This document shows, piece after piece, positions 43,636-54,860 of a stretch of 64,000 nucleotides of DNA; within the stretch, counting starts at the first letter, position 1; the number at the start of each line of letters is the position of its first letter. A model generated the notes under the pieces. That model was not told the origin of the DNA and made no database searches. It saw nothing but the letters and a program-made list of their open reading frames with translations. This DNA comes from Ailurus styani (lineage: Eukaryota; Chordata; Mammalia; Carnivora; Ailuridae): positions 1,792,608 through 1,856,607 of the forward strand of contig LNAC01000336.1 of assembly GCA_002007465.1 (NCBI GenBank), given 5' to 3'. The position numbers and the translations under genes were made by a program.

Positions 43636-43925
43636 TAAATGAAATACATATTCAACATTGTACAGTCAATTTATAGACATGTTTTTTGCGCAACACTTTG
43701 TGCTCAAATTTGCCCATACTGGCCAATGGAAGCCCCTGCAAGATGGCTCCTCATTCTTCTTGACATGCTCTCATTAGATTCTGGGTGCACCTTTGCTTTC
43801 TGGTACAGGAAGATATGCCAAAGTCAGCTTGTATTTTCCCTATTTCGGATCTACTATCAGCCTTTTCCCTCCAAATCCTTGATTCCTCTTAGTGAAGAAC
43901 CAAGTTCTGATTGCTAGATGTATTA
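43636..43925. repeat. Probable ancient interspersed repeat, family unknown
   Basis: 'TGCAAGATGGCTCCTCATTC', 'TTCTTGACATGCTCTCATTA', 'TTCTGGTACAGGAAGATATG' and 'CTTAGTGAAGAACCAAGTTC' recall a dispersed placental repeat, but I cannot assign it. The 92-codon plus frame is not a gene. Confidence 0.4.
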
Positions 43926-44085
43926 ATTCTTTGGTGTATTACTTCGTTCTGAACATCACTGACTTGTACCCACTAGATACCAGTAGCACCTTTCCAGTTA
44001 TGACAACCAAAAATGTCTTTAAACATTGCTCAATATTTCCTGGAGGGCAAAATCACTACTAGTTGAGAACCAACTGGTTTACCTG
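43926..44085 (-). mobile_element. hAT-Charlie-type non-autonomous DNA transposon, antisense
   Basis: 'TTATGACAACCAAAAATGTC', 'TTTCCTGGAGGGCAAAATCA' and 'CTAGTTGAGAACCAACTGG' are the right-terminal text of a common non-autonomous hAT element; 'GTACCCACTAGATACCAGTA' is its inner part. Exact MER name is not assigned. Confidence 0.6.
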
Positions 44086-44269
44086 AATGAAAGCATTGTA
44101 TGAATACTCTTGAGAGACTTGGTTTGCTCCTTTAATAATGTACACTGAAGATTAATTCAGTACAGAGATTATGCTCATTATGTTTCAAGATCTTACGGTT
44201 TTCTCTTGTGCAACAGCATCCAGAGCTCCTTCAAACACTCCCTACATCACCCCCCTACTACTGAACTGA

Positions 44270-45480
44270 GAATAAATTTGTGCATATCTACCTTTGTGCT
44301 TGTTAAGCTGTATCTTTAGGATATAGTCCTAAAAATGGGATTGCCGAGTAAAAGGAAAAGTATGCAGTAATTTTGTTGTATATTGTGAAATTCCTCACAG
44401 TGATATTTGTATCACTTTCCATTCCCTCCAGCATTGTGTGAGAGTGCCTGTCTCATAACAGCGTTGTCAAAGCACTTTACTTCCTTGTGGGAGTGGAAAT
44501 GAAGGAAGCCAGATAATACTGACTTAACTCATTTAATAGATGAGAAGTAGTATTTCCAAGAAGTCTTCTCAATCTCTCTTATTTAAGTGAAATAGAGAAA
44601 AAAACGTTTTTATGCATTTAAGGACATTTTATTTTATTTTCTGTGAAAATAAACTCCATATGTGTGTCTTTTGTCTATTTTTTTTCTACTAGATTTTTGG
44701 GTTTTCTTGTCTCTATTTTTTTTAAACATTTTATATTTTAGGGAGAGTTTCTTTAATTTTGAGATACTTTCTAATTTGTTATTGTATTTTGACTGTTCAT
44801 GGTGATTTTGTCATGTAATTTCTTATTTCTTTTTTGTGTTTTTTCTAATTGCATCTGGGTTTGAATCATGTAAGAAAGATCTTTTACACTTGCAGTTATT
44901 ATGTAATGAATTCAGTTTTTATATTGCACTTGCTTAGTTTTACTTTTATATTTATATTTTAGATCTATGTGGAATTTATTCAGGTGTGGGTATAAGTGTG
45001 TAACTTTTTATTGCTAGCCTATATTTTTAAAGCTATTTATTAAAAAGCCCATTTGTTCTATAGTTATTTGACATGTCACCATTATCATATACCTAATTTC
45101 CGTATATACATGATTCATTTTTCCAGTCTTCTATTCCATTTCACTAATGATAGCTAGTGTTTTGTTGCTATTGTTCTGATATAACAGTATTTTACAGAGA
45201 TTTTTTATAGTATATTTTAATATACAGTGAGAGTAATTCATCATTGCACTTCTTCAAGATGTTCCTGGCTAGTCTTATTTATTTTTCTCTATGAACTTTA
45301 GAATCAACATATCTAACATAAAAAAAATTATCTAACGTGACATTTTTTTAAATTCAAGTCTACTTGTGTCTCTTTTGGAAATCTTTAAATATTTCCTCAC
45401 ATAGATATTATACATTTCTTATTAAATATATACCTGGGTATTTTATCTTTTCAATTACATAATAAATGAAGAGAATAGTT
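44270..45480 (-). mobile_element. Old L1M LINE, antisense
   Basis: 'ATCTTTAGGATATAGTCCTA', 'AAAATGGGATTGCCGAGTAA', 'TTCCCTCCAGCATTGTGTGA', 'GAGTGCCTGTCTCATAACAG', 'ATGTGGAATTTATTCAGGTG' and 'TTCCAGTCTTCTATTCCATT' are antisense L1M 3'UTR and ORF2 boxes in order. Much of the middle is A/T-rich and worn. Confidence 0.75.
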
Positions 45481-45845
45481 TTTTATCAAGCTAGACTTTA
45501 TCAAAATTATTAACTTTGGATTGTCAAAAGACACTATATAGAAACTAAAAAGACAAGCCATAGATTAGGAGACAATATTCGTAAAGCCCATCTGATAAAG
45601 GACTAGTATCCAGACTAAAGAATTTTCACAACTCAATAATAAGAAATCAAGCTACCTAATTAAAGGAAAAAAACAGGTAAAATATTTGAACACACACTTC
45701 ACCAATGAAAATGTAAGATTAAGGATGAAAAACAAGACCATGAAAATGTTTAGTATCGTTACTTATTAGTGAAACACAAATTAAAAGCACAGCATCATAA
45801 CACTACACATCTGTTAGAAGATCTAAAATCAAAAGAAGTCAAAGG
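45481..45845 (+). mobile_element. L1M LINE fragment, sense
   Basis: 'GTCAAAAGACACTATATAGA', 'ACTAAAAAGACAAGCCATAG', 'GGACTAGTATCCAGACTAAA', 'GAATTTTCACAACTCAATAA', 'ACACACTTCACCAATGAAAA' are late-ORF2 sense L1 boxes. Its orientation is opposite to the neighbour on the left, so the pair is either a 5'-inverted element or two separate insertions. Confidence 0.75.
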
Positions 45846-45989
45846 GCCTCACCTAACTCCAAATACACCATTCCAAGTACCGTCCTATCATGTTCCCAGA
45901 AGGAATACAGGAAATATCTGGTGAACAACACTGACTACCACAGACAACCTTCAAGGTCACTTCTTAACTACCACTCAAACCCAATTCTA

Positions 45990-46395
45990 AAACATCTCCC
46001 TCTTGCTTTCTGGTCCTCATACTTTCTTTGACCCTCCATACTTTTCACATTATTTCTAACTACTGGACTTTTATACCTTCAGTTACCTCTGCCTTAATTT
46101 TTCTTCTCCAGTTTGGCCTAGTTCCATTCTACTTGTCTGAGGACTTTCTTAGCTCTTGGCCTAAATTTTCCTTTTCTTTCAGAATGCCCATCACAAATGG
46201 AACTTAATATTGATTGTGAAATCATGTAATGAATGTCTCTTCATCCAATAGCCCGTAAAGCTCTGCGTAAGTGGAGACCACACCTGATTTTACTCTATTA
46301 TACCCTTAGCACCCAGCACAGTTCTGGCACATTTTGGGTACCCATTCAACATTGTCCAATCACCATGTGAATAAATGAATAAACAAATTAAAATA
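45990..46395 (+). mobile_element. L2 LINE fragment, sense
   Basis: 'TTTACTCTATTATACCCTTA', 'GCACCCAGCACAGTTCTGGC', 'ACATTTTGGGTACCCATTCA' and 'AATAAATGAATAAACAAATT' match the L2 3' terminus; the text to the left fits a diverged continuation. The minisatellite begins shortly after. Confidence 0.65.
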
Positions 46396-46427
46396 GGTGG
46401 TTCACTGTATTTATTATGACCTAGCAG

Positions 46428-47077
46428 TAAATAACACATATGTGAATTAAGTGTGGAAACAGCATGATAGTCCAGAAAACTGAGGGCAGAATCTTTAAAA
46501 AATCTTTTTACTAAAAAACATAAATAACACATATGTGAATTAAGTGTGGAAACAGCATGATAGTCCAGAAAACTGAGGGCAGAATCTTTAAAAAATCTTT
46601 TTACTAAAAAACATAAATAACACATATGTGAATTAAGTGTGGAAACAGCATGATAGTCCAGAAAACTGAGGGCAGAATCTTTAAAAAATCTTTTTACTAA
46701 AAAACATAAATAACACATATGTGAATTAAGTGTGGAAACAGCATGATAGTCCAGAAAACTGAGGGCAGAATCTTTAAAAAATCTTTTTACTAAAAAACAT
46801 AAATAACACATATGTGAATTAAGTGTGGAAACAGCATGATAGTCCAGAAAACTGAGGGCAGAATCTTTAAAAAATCTTTTTACTAAAAAACATAAATAAC
46901 ACATATGTGAATTAAGTGTGGAAACAGCATGATAGTCCAGAAAACTGAGGGCAGAATCTTTAAAAAATCTTTTTACTAAAAAACATAAATAACACATATG
47001 TGAATTAAGTGTGGAAACAGCATGATAGTCCAGAAAACTGAGGGCAGAATCTTTAAAAAATCTTTTTACTAAAAAAC
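46428..47077. repeat. 93-bp minisatellite, seven identical copies
   Basis: The landmark CACATATGTG recurs at 46435, 46528, 46621, 46714, 46807, 46900 and 46993, an exact 93-bp period. I see no base differences between copies until the right edge, where the last copy passes into an AAAACAAAAAC tail. Because 93 is a multiple of three and one minus frame has no stop, it gives a false 235-codon minus frame that repeats a 31-residue unit. There is no sign of a gene. Identity of copies implies very recent expansion. Confidence 0.97.
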
Positions 47078-47715
47078 AAAAACAAAAAACGAAACAAAAA
47101 AAAATATTAGCCTCTCTGATGGGCCTTTAGTTCAAAGCTTGATAGAATGTAAAGAAATGCCACCTTTTATAACGGAAACAAAGAGATTTTAATTATTGAT
47201 AAATACTTAGACAAAGATATCTCAAGCATACTGGCATCTCAAATTAAGTTATTATTTTACCTTGCGCTATCTCTAAAGCCAATCGTCTCTAGAATCATGA
47301 AATTATGGAATATTAGAATTTGAAGAGACAGACTTTTAAAAACAATCCAACTGCCTTATTTTACAGGAAAGGAAGTAGAGCTAGTTTCCAGTTTAAAGAT
47401 GATACTGAGCATATTTCTTCTGATTTCTAGTCTAGTAATGCTATTCTTCTTCCATCTTCATTTTAACTTACAGATCCCATTTTTATCTTCCTGTAATCCA
47501 TTTCTAATTGTCTTTTTTCAAAGAATATTACTTGTTAGCCAAAACTGGTCTCATGACAGCTTATACCTTACCATCAGGCAAATAATACACAAAATAATTT
47601 CTCTTTTATGTGCTCATTTTTTCCTTAAATGAAGTGATAATTATTTAATATAGAACTTCTGTCTTTTTAGACAACCAGAAAATTATTAACTAACTAGATC
47701 AAATTCCTTACCATT
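47078..47715. other. Non-coding DNA
   Basis: A-rich edge next to the minisatellite, then unique AT-rich text. 47295-47400 ('ATTATGGAATATTAGAATTT', 'TGCCTTATTTTACAGGAAAG') resembles a very old L3/MIR-type repeat but is too worn to call. The 77-codon plus frame at 47399-47632 is Phe/Leu/Ile-rich as expected of AT-rich DNA. Confidence 0.4.
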
Positions 47716-47724
47716 GCTTCAAAA

Positions 47725-47912
47725 TTATGGCTCCCAAATGTGGCAAATCTTTTAGGTCATAGATTCCCAGATATATCACCTCCAATATTCTGAATTCTGA
47801 ATGCAGTAGATTTTGGATAGCCTCTGGGAAGTGACAATAAAAAATAATAAAGTTAAAAAAAATGTTCTAAGGAATCCAAAAGCACAGCTAGGCTGAGAAA
47901 CCACTGTCTTAG
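47725..47912 (+). mobile_element. MER5-like hAT-Charlie DNA transposon
   Basis: 'AATTATGGCTCCCAAATGTG', 'AGATTCCCAGATATATCACC', 'CTGAATTCTGAATGCAGTAG', 'AAGCACAGCTAGGCTGAGAA' and the right terminus 'CTGAGAAACCACTG' follow MER5A order. It is non-autonomous and ancient. Confidence 0.65.
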
Positions 47913-49622
47913 AGGATTATCAAATTTTGATAAACTCTAAAGCTAATCTTATGAAACATATCTAGACCAATCTAAAAAAAATACTTCATGTTGGATATAG
48001 AATAATAGAATAAATGTATTACCTAAGCCTTTAAGGCCTTTCTATTGAAGCACCCAATTATTTGCACATGCAAAATTTAGTACAAGGTGGATTGGTTGAA
48101 CCAATAAAATAATCTAGAATGTGAAATGTCTAAGTCCTATATTATTCAGATTTAGAAAGCACCCCTTCTGACATTTCTTTCCACTGCTTCACAAATGCCA
48201 TCATCTTTATGACTGTAGCCTTTTTACTTTTCCTTACTGCTATTGCCTTCCTGCAGACTTTATAGCAGCTTTGACAGTCCCCCTCTTGATTCATTTAATC
48301 CCCCCTCCTTCTCTCTGCTGTCTTTTTCCTCCATCTATTTTAAGTTACAGGGGAGAGACAAGAAAATCACAGCCTAAAGGCTTTCAGAATTTAACGTTTT
48401 CACTCTATGGAATATATGAATCACCCACTTGCACATTCTGAGGTTTAGTTATTTGTTTCTTTTTCCAAAAGAAATTGTTTTTACAGATTGCAAAAACATT
48501 AATTTAGATATTGACTCTTTTTTGTGACACACTCCCCATTTGAAATTTCCCTTGCTCTCTGGTCAAACTCAAATATATTCACAATATATGGCCAGCAAAA
48601 TAAAGCAAAACAAGGCTAATATGATACAAAGTCTTCAGTAGATAGCATCTTTAAACTACCGCAGTTAAATGAATCTGGCGTTCGTGAATGGCACCAGTAC
48701 AATCCACTCACTAGCAGGAGTTCAAGACCCCATTCCAGCCTCAGCTCTGGAAAGGAAAAATGCCAGTACAGTTGAAGGCCAAGGATATTTTTCCACCAAG
48801 GTGCCAGCCAGGCCCTGAAGCTTATGACATCATGAAGGGTATAAACCCTTACATTATTAGGTGCTGTGCCCTCTACGGAATCTGCCATTTGGTCATTTTT
48901 TGGAAATCCGTTTCTCAGAAATATACTGGAGGTTGACCTAAAACTGGCCTGAGATACCTCTCAATAGTGAGGGATCCTGGCATTTGCAATATCTAACCAG
49001 ACCAGAAAGAGGACCAAGGTAGAAAGGGCAGGCAGTGGATGACTAAAACAGCTGCTGACACTTTGGGAAGAAACGCTTACATGCCTTGCTAAGCTTTCCA
49101 CTGGAGTTTGTTTGCTGCTTTTTTTCCTTTATCAGAGCATTGAATCATGAAGTTTCATAAAAGGGAATCAGGATGGTTGCACTTGCTCCTTATTACTGAG
49201 TCCCCAGACACAGTATAACCCAACTCATGTAGTCTAGGAGCAACATTGCATAGTAATAAGCTATGAATTTGTTCCATTTTCCTTCAACATTATCTCTCTT
49301 AAACCTGCTTAGGATCATGCCCGGTGACTAGACAAGGCTGAGTGCTTGGATTTTGGACCCTGAGTTCATGACTTTCTTACTGTCTCTTCCCTCTTTGCAA
49401 AGACAACCCAGAATAATCTTTACCGAGGGGAGAACAGTGGGCACCAACTGACAGCTTCTATCATAAATCTTTTAAGAAAGACCCAGATTCAGAGTTGGAG
49501 GTGAGCAGAACCAACAACTGAAACAAAAAATAAAATAGAAAAAAAAATAACAGTTCTGAAATAGCAGTAAATCCAAATATACAGAGAGAGCATCAAAAAG
49601 GAATCCCAGAATTAGGATGTTC

Positions 49623-49625
<3 letters not shown>
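47913..49625. other. Non-coding DNA
   Basis: Nothing recognised that is coding or a clear repeat. The 90-codon minus frame at 48616-48888 has no domain. A few CpGs cluster at 48660-48690, without other support. Confidence 0.4.

Positions 49626-49626
<1 letters not shown>

Positions 49627-49673
<47 letters not shown>
49627..49673. repeat. (CA)n microsatellite
   Basis: About 47 bp of uninterrupted CA units; should be length-variable. Confidence 0.95.
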
Positions 49674-49675
<2 letters not shown>

Positions 49676-50663
49676 TATGTACTCAGTCATGTCAGAGCCA
49701 AGGAGAATTTCTAATTACTCCAGGAAGGCCTCCAATTTTAGAGTTCCTACCTTCAGAACTCTCCAGGTGGTTCTAAACTCTAGATCAGAGTAGTCTAGTT
49801 TTAAAGGAACCATGATCAGTCTTTACAATTTTTCTATGCCCTACATAGACATTGTAAGACCTAGACAAAGTAAAACAGATCAATGATTAATCTTTTGAGA
49901 AACGGAAGAATGTAGCAGTCTGGAAAACATTCCAGAGATACGTCTATAGCAAGGGTCACGTAACTCAGTAGAATTTGAAGCTCAAATGCCCATCCTTCAA
50001 TAATTAAGCTAGATTTAAAGCAGATGCGGAACTGGAGTATAGGCTCTGAATCTGAGGTCATGGGCTTCTTTCCACTGGTTTGTCCTATTATTATGACTAC
50101 TGCTGCTACTACTACTTGAATTTCAATGAAATAGTCTCGATGCCATCAGTGGGGAGACACTGTCCTGACAAGGATTCACTGCTGCTCCAGATAGAGTTTT
50201 CTAGGATGCACCCAAGCTCCACTTCATGTGCACTGACGTGGCGCATCTCCACGTTTGTCATCCCCCTGCCTTTCAAGAAAACTGGATTTGATTCTTCACT
50301 CTTACAAAGTGGTCTTCTCCAAGGACCAAAGTGTTGACTCAACATGAGTTTAAATTAGTCTGATTGCAACTTCTCAATAAAGCTTTCTGTGTAGACATAT
50401 ATCATAACTGCAAATAAGAGTAGCATTCAAAAACTGCTGAAACCTGATAGGGAATCGGGATTGGGGAGGGCAGGTGGAGTGGGGACATCCTTTAGAATCA
50501 AGCCAGTCAGACACCAGACACTGATTCTCCTTCTTAAATATTGATCCCCCACTCCCCAAAATTCTCTTTCATATAAGTCATTTAAATAATCAAGGATTGT
50601 CTTCTTATTCAGAATGGTTACATTACCCACCATTCTGGTTGCCAGGAGTAGCAATGCACTTTT
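49674..50663. other. Non-coding DNA
   Basis: Unique. Overlapping frames of 77-85 codons on the two strands at 50080-50345 and minus frames of 61-81 codons at 50374-50672 are mutual shadows without domains. Confidence 0.4.
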
Positions 50664-50675
50664 AAATGACACTCT

Positions 50676-50870
50676 AGGGGTGCCTGGGTAGCTCAGTTGT
50701 TTAGGTGTCTGACTCTTGATTTTGGCTCAGGTCATGATCTCAGGGTCATGGGATTGAGCTTCACATCAGTCTTTGCACTGGGCATGGAACCTACTAAAGA
50801 GTCTCTCTATATATATACACTTCTCCCCCACGTGCAGGTACACTATCTCTTTCTCTAAAAAAAATAAATA
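50676..50870 (+). mobile_element. CAN-SINE, sense, older subfamily
   Basis: Head 'AGGGGTGCCTGGGTAGCTCA', 'GTTTAGGTGTCTGACTCTTG', 'TTTTGGCTCAGGTCATGATC', 'CATGGGATTGAGCTTCACAT', then TATATATACAC and an AAATAAATAAAATG tail. The 'TGTCTGACTCTTGATTT' form marks an older SINEC subfamily. Near-perfect duplication: AAATGACACTCT at 50664-50675 and AAATGACACTCC at 50871-50882. Confidence 0.95.
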
Positions 50871-50882
50871 AAATGACACTCC

Positions 50883-52414
50883 AAGAGCCTGAGTCAAGTC
50901 TTCAGATATGGTTTTGACCAGCACAAAGCTGAGAAAAATCATACCTCCTTTGTTTCAAATTACAGTTCTAAGTCTACAATGAATGAATTGGATATGAGAG
51001 AAAGAGTGGAATAAGAACAGGGAAGTGAGATGACAAGGAGGATTTAGATAGTCCAAGTTTAGCCTTAAGCCTTTCATCTATATAGTAGAGATTCCAAGGT
51101 GGGTACATATGCCATATGATTTGATCTTCATACCAAGCCATTGTGGTAGACAAGACAGTGTAGATGAGACATAATACACATTTGATTTTTTTTATAAAAC
51201 CAAGTGTTTACATAAAACAATTGCTTAAATCTGAGGCTACCCATATTGAAACTCTCTCTTTCTGGGGCCTGCATCATTGGCATAAGTGTATTTTCCTCAA
51301 AGAGGTAATTGTCCTACATCCGATCCTTCATCCCAGTGTTAACCAAGAAGCTTTATATTTTGGTAGCAACAACACAGGATATGCTTTTCTGCTTGAACTT
51401 CTTAAAAAACAAAATTTACAATGCATTAGTGCTACGTAACTGTCATTCTTTTTCCTCTCAAAATTGCACTATCTAATTTGGAACATAATTCACTCAACTA
51501 TAAGGTCTTTCATGTTTTTATCATAACAGGATCAGCTTATAGCCTTTTTCTTTTTTTTCTCTTTCCCTTGAATTGTTGGCCAGTTTACATGGATATGTGT
51601 GCTTGTGCATAAATGCACACACGTGTGTATGTGCGTGTGAAGAAGGAAAGATACATTTCTTACTTTCATATTCAGAATTCTGGCTTTGAGATTAAGAGCC
51701 CTTGAGCAAGTGTTGAGATTAAGGGACTTGGAGACTGTGTTTATTTGGACACAGACACATCATGACCTAATTACTGTGGGCCCCACCAGGTGTGTTCCCA
51801 GGTTCACTTCTCTGGTGTTCTGGTTTCTTCCTAGCTCCCCAATGTGCCAGATGTTTCTTAAATTGCACTCTCATTGAGCAGATTTGAAATCAGTGGGCTT
51901 GGTGGTAAAGGGAGGGGGTTGTTTTTTCTTAATTTTGTTTCTTTCCTTTGAAGCCTCCTGCCACAGCTGTGAACTAACAAAACTATCTCAGCCCCTCTCC
52001 CAGTGGCAAATTTCAGTTTGGGGTTCTAAAGTTTCATTAACCCAAGCAGTCTCTCCTGGAAGCTATTTCATTCCTCATAACCCTAGGCAGAAGCTAACAC
52101 TCTCAAAAAAAAGGGAAAAAAAGAGAGAATCTTATTGTGGTTTTGTAAGTGTCTCTTTGATGCCCCATTGCAGGTGCATATACGAGGCTTCCGAGCTTCA
52201 GGATAAGCTCCATGGCTCAAATCCTATCTGTGGTTTTGTGTAAGATGCCCCTTCCTCTTCTATAGAATTTGTGAACTTTAAAGGTTATTACTGGGAAAAC
52301 TTACTGATCCAAAGAAACCCTCAGAATGAGAAAAATCTCACTGATTATTTTTTTGAAATATTTTTTGTTGTCCAATTCAGTGGAGGAAGTGTGTAATATA
52401 GTGGGAACTACCTT
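50883..52414. other. Non-coding DNA
   Basis: Unique text. Plus frames of 91 (51164-51439) and 119 (51884-52243) codons show no domain. The second includes a run of Lys/Arg/Glu from an A-rich patch at 52105-52127. A short CACACACGTGTGTATGTG palindromic dinucleotide patch occurs near 51617. Confidence 0.4.
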
Positions 52415-52512
52415 TCAAGAAAATTGAATTGATTCTAAGCTCGTCCACTGACCAGCTGGATGACATTAGGCAAATTATTTAACATCTCTGCACTACTGAG
52501 TTTCTTAATCTT
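52415..52512 (+). mobile_element. MIR SINE fragment, sense
   Basis: 'CCACTGACCAGCTGGATGAC', 'ATTAGGCAAATTATTTAACA' and 'TCTCTGCACTACTGAGTTTC' are the MIR CORE in order. Confidence 0.7.
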
Positions 52513-52604
52513 TTCTTTTTTTTAAGAAAAAAAAATGATTGAATCGACCGCCAATCTCTATGCTTTGGTCCAAGTATACCACCCTATGTTTATAAATCAT
52601 TTAC

Positions 52605-52800
52605 TAATCTAACTAAGTATCTGTTGCTTGCTCCTTTGTCCCAGACTTTATGCTGGACTATAGACTTAAAAAGACATATAAAATACAGTGTCCACTCTCA
52701 AAGCATTCTAGTATAATTAGAAGTCTACACAAGCCATTAAATAGGTACAATATATGATGATGAGTGCTATAATCAAGGTTGCTGGTGAGGTGTGATAACA
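52605..52800 (-). mobile_element. L2 LINE fragment, antisense
   Basis: 'CAGACTTTATGCTGGACTAT', 'AGTGTCCACTCTCAAAGCAT', 'TCTAGTATAATTAGAAGTCT' and 'GATGAGTGCTATAATCAAGG' follow the reverse of the L2 3' region (compare 868-1325). Confidence 0.6.
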
Positions 52801-52957
52801 AAGGAAGAATTCCTAATTCAGATTGTGGGGAGAAAGTGAGTAGTGAGCACGGGATTTTATTTACTTTTCCATGTCTCATTTGTCTAAGAAAGGATAAGTA
52901 ATAATCATGTGACATACATAACATATAATTTATTATGATAATATACAATTATAATTG

Positions 52958-53072
52958 TTATAAAGTTATTGAGAACTTACTCTGTGCTGGTGCTAGGTAA
53001 TGTACTAGCATTTATCATGTGTTACTTTGAAACTTAAAATAAGTTTATGAGGTGAGTACTTATGTTTGGTAT
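52958..53072 (-). mobile_element. MIR SINE fragment, antisense
   Basis: 'ATTGAGAACTTACTCTGTGC', 'TGGTGCTAGGTAATGTACTA' and 'TTATGAGGTGAGTACTTATG' are the reverse of the MIR 3' half. Confidence 0.65.
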
Positions 53073-53285
53073 TTAAGTCAGGCTGTTGAAACACACCAAC
53101 CCCAAATTTTCATAGTATAACATAATGGTTATACCTCAGTTAAGGTAAAAGTTTCTTTATTATAGTTTTCTGCCAACTGATGACTCAAGAGTCAGGCTCC
53201 TTCCATTTTGTGGTGCTGCCATCTTAAGCATATGACCTCCAAGTTCTTGCAGGGAAGAGAAAACCATGTTCCATATCTCAAAATT
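53073..53285. repeat. Possible ancient LTR-like repeat
   Basis: 'CACCAACCCCAAATTTTCAT', 'TCAGGCTCCTTCCATTTTGT', 'GGTGCTGCCATCTTAAGCAT' faintly recall an MLT-type antisense text. The family is not assigned. Confidence 0.3.
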
Positions 53286-54199
53286 TTCTTAAGTCTCACT
53301 TTTCATTTCAAAAATACTGAATTACTCGTAGCTCTTTGAATAGGCATACTATTCCATTCATCTTCTTCTTTGCACATGTTCTACCTTTAATCTGAATATG
53401 ATTTTCCCATAATTCTTCCTATAAAATTTCTAATTCTACTTCTATAGGTAATAGTTTTGCAAAGATTTTTAAAAACACTGTATAAATTTGCAGTGACTAT
53501 AGGGAACTTTTCCACCTTGTGTGATGCTAAATGCTAAAAAGCCAGGCTTACAGTCAGGCAAAAAAATACCATTTTCTACTCAAATGTGCATTGTTCTGAG
53601 TCCATTGAATACATCAAAAACAAAACTCATTTTTTTCTCTATACCCTTCTTTTATGACTCATTAGCTATGGATGGCATGATTTTCTTTTCCCTAACACAT
53701 AGGCCTGATTCCCTCTGCCTTGAAATTGACTTCTTAATGGTCCTGACAGTGCTCTTTCTGTAACACAGTTCATGCAGATTACCTCCCCCCTTTCCCATTG
53801 GTGTGACCACCAGTGTGGTTCCAGTTTCATCACTTCCCTATCCTGGCCACGACAGTGGCTTCACAATCTCCAGCCACTTCCTTCTTCAATATATTCCACC
53901 TCTGCATCCAGAAAGGTATTTCTTCCTTTTTATCTCCATGAGATCCTACATAGTGACTTACAGGGAAGTGATACTAATAAATTACTTTGTTTTTGACAAT
54001 TATAATGGCAAAGATTTGTTAATGAATGCAAATGACTATCCACATACACTTATAAAGCCTCCATATTGTAGGGGAATCCATGAAGATGATCCCCACAGAT
54101 GAACTGGCAATGTTTTAGAAATCCAAAGATCTTGGAGATAACAATGAAAAGATAATTATATATAAGTTGTGTGTTTTGTGTACATGTAGTTATATAGGT
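53286..54199. other. Non-coding DNA
   Basis: Unique, AT-rich to mixed. Overlapping plus frames at 53521-54102 (74-99 codons) are alternative frames of the same DNA with no domain. Confidence 0.4.
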
Positions 54200-54202
54200 A
54201 TG

Positions 54203-54209
54203 TATGTGC

Positions 54210-54245
<36 letters not shown>
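54203..54245. repeat. (CA)n microsatellite
   Basis: About 42 bp of CA units, starting with one CG step (CACACGCACAC). Confidence 0.95.
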
Positions 54246-54248
<3 letters not shown>

Positions 54249-54634
54249 GATTAACTAAATGCATCCTATAATAATAAAACTATTCTCTACCAGAACATTT
54301 CTCCCAACAATGCAAATTTCTTAGGGAGATTTACTTCAAAGCCTACCTAAAGCTATATCTTAGAAGGTAAATATAAACGAACTATATATAATAAAAAGGG
54401 CCCTTATCAGAAAGAGCAAAAGAAAGAGGTCTGTTTGTCTATTTAAACTATATATATTTTTTACCTGTTACTCCTCAGTCATAAGTCTAGAAGTACATGG
54501 GGTAGTTAGGGCATATAAAGAATATATTATACCAATTAAATTATACAGATCCTGCTTTTAAAAGTTGATATTCACACTTGAGGTGAAAAGAACTTCCCAA
54601 TCATAATGTAAAAATGAGAAATTATGCCAAATAA

Positions 54635-54650
54635 AAATGTAAAACCTCTC
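54635..54650. repeat. Left target-site duplication of nested L1
   Basis: AAATGTAAAACCTCTC here and AAATGTAAAACTTCTC at 54861-54876 differ at one base and bracket the nested L1 end. Confidence 0.9.
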
Positions 54651-54860
54651 AAAAAAAGAGACAAACAGACTCAACTATAGAGAATAAACTGATGGTTACC
54701 AGAGGGGAGGCAGCTGGGGGTGTGGGTGAAATAGGTGATGGGGATTATTAGTACACTTACACGATTAGCACCGATTAATGTATAGAATTGCTGAATCGCT
54801 ATGTTGTACACCTGAAACATAGCAATGTACTGTTAACTATATTAGAATTTAAAAATTTTT
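54651..54860 (+). mobile_element. Carnivore L1 3' end, 5'-truncated, sense
   Basis: 'AGAGACAAACAGACTCAACT', 'ATAGAGAATAAACTGATGGT', 'TACCAGAGGGGAGGCAGCTG', 'GTGAAATAGGTGATGGGGAT', 'TATGTTGTACACCTGAAACA' and an A/T-rich end are the carnivore L1 3'UTR. It is about 210 bp, without ORF2. The target-site duplication is 16 bp with one mismatch. Confidence 0.9.

Noticed and set aside
46290..46997. 235-codon minus-strand frame encoding a perfect 31-residue repeat
   Set aside because: It arises from a 93-bp minisatellite whose period is a multiple of three. All copies are identical at DNA level, with no sign of selection on protein, and no gene structure surrounds it.
46428..47077. Regular repeats resembling a CRISPR array
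   Set aside because: Units are directly adjacent with no unique spacers, and the DNA is clearly mammalian.
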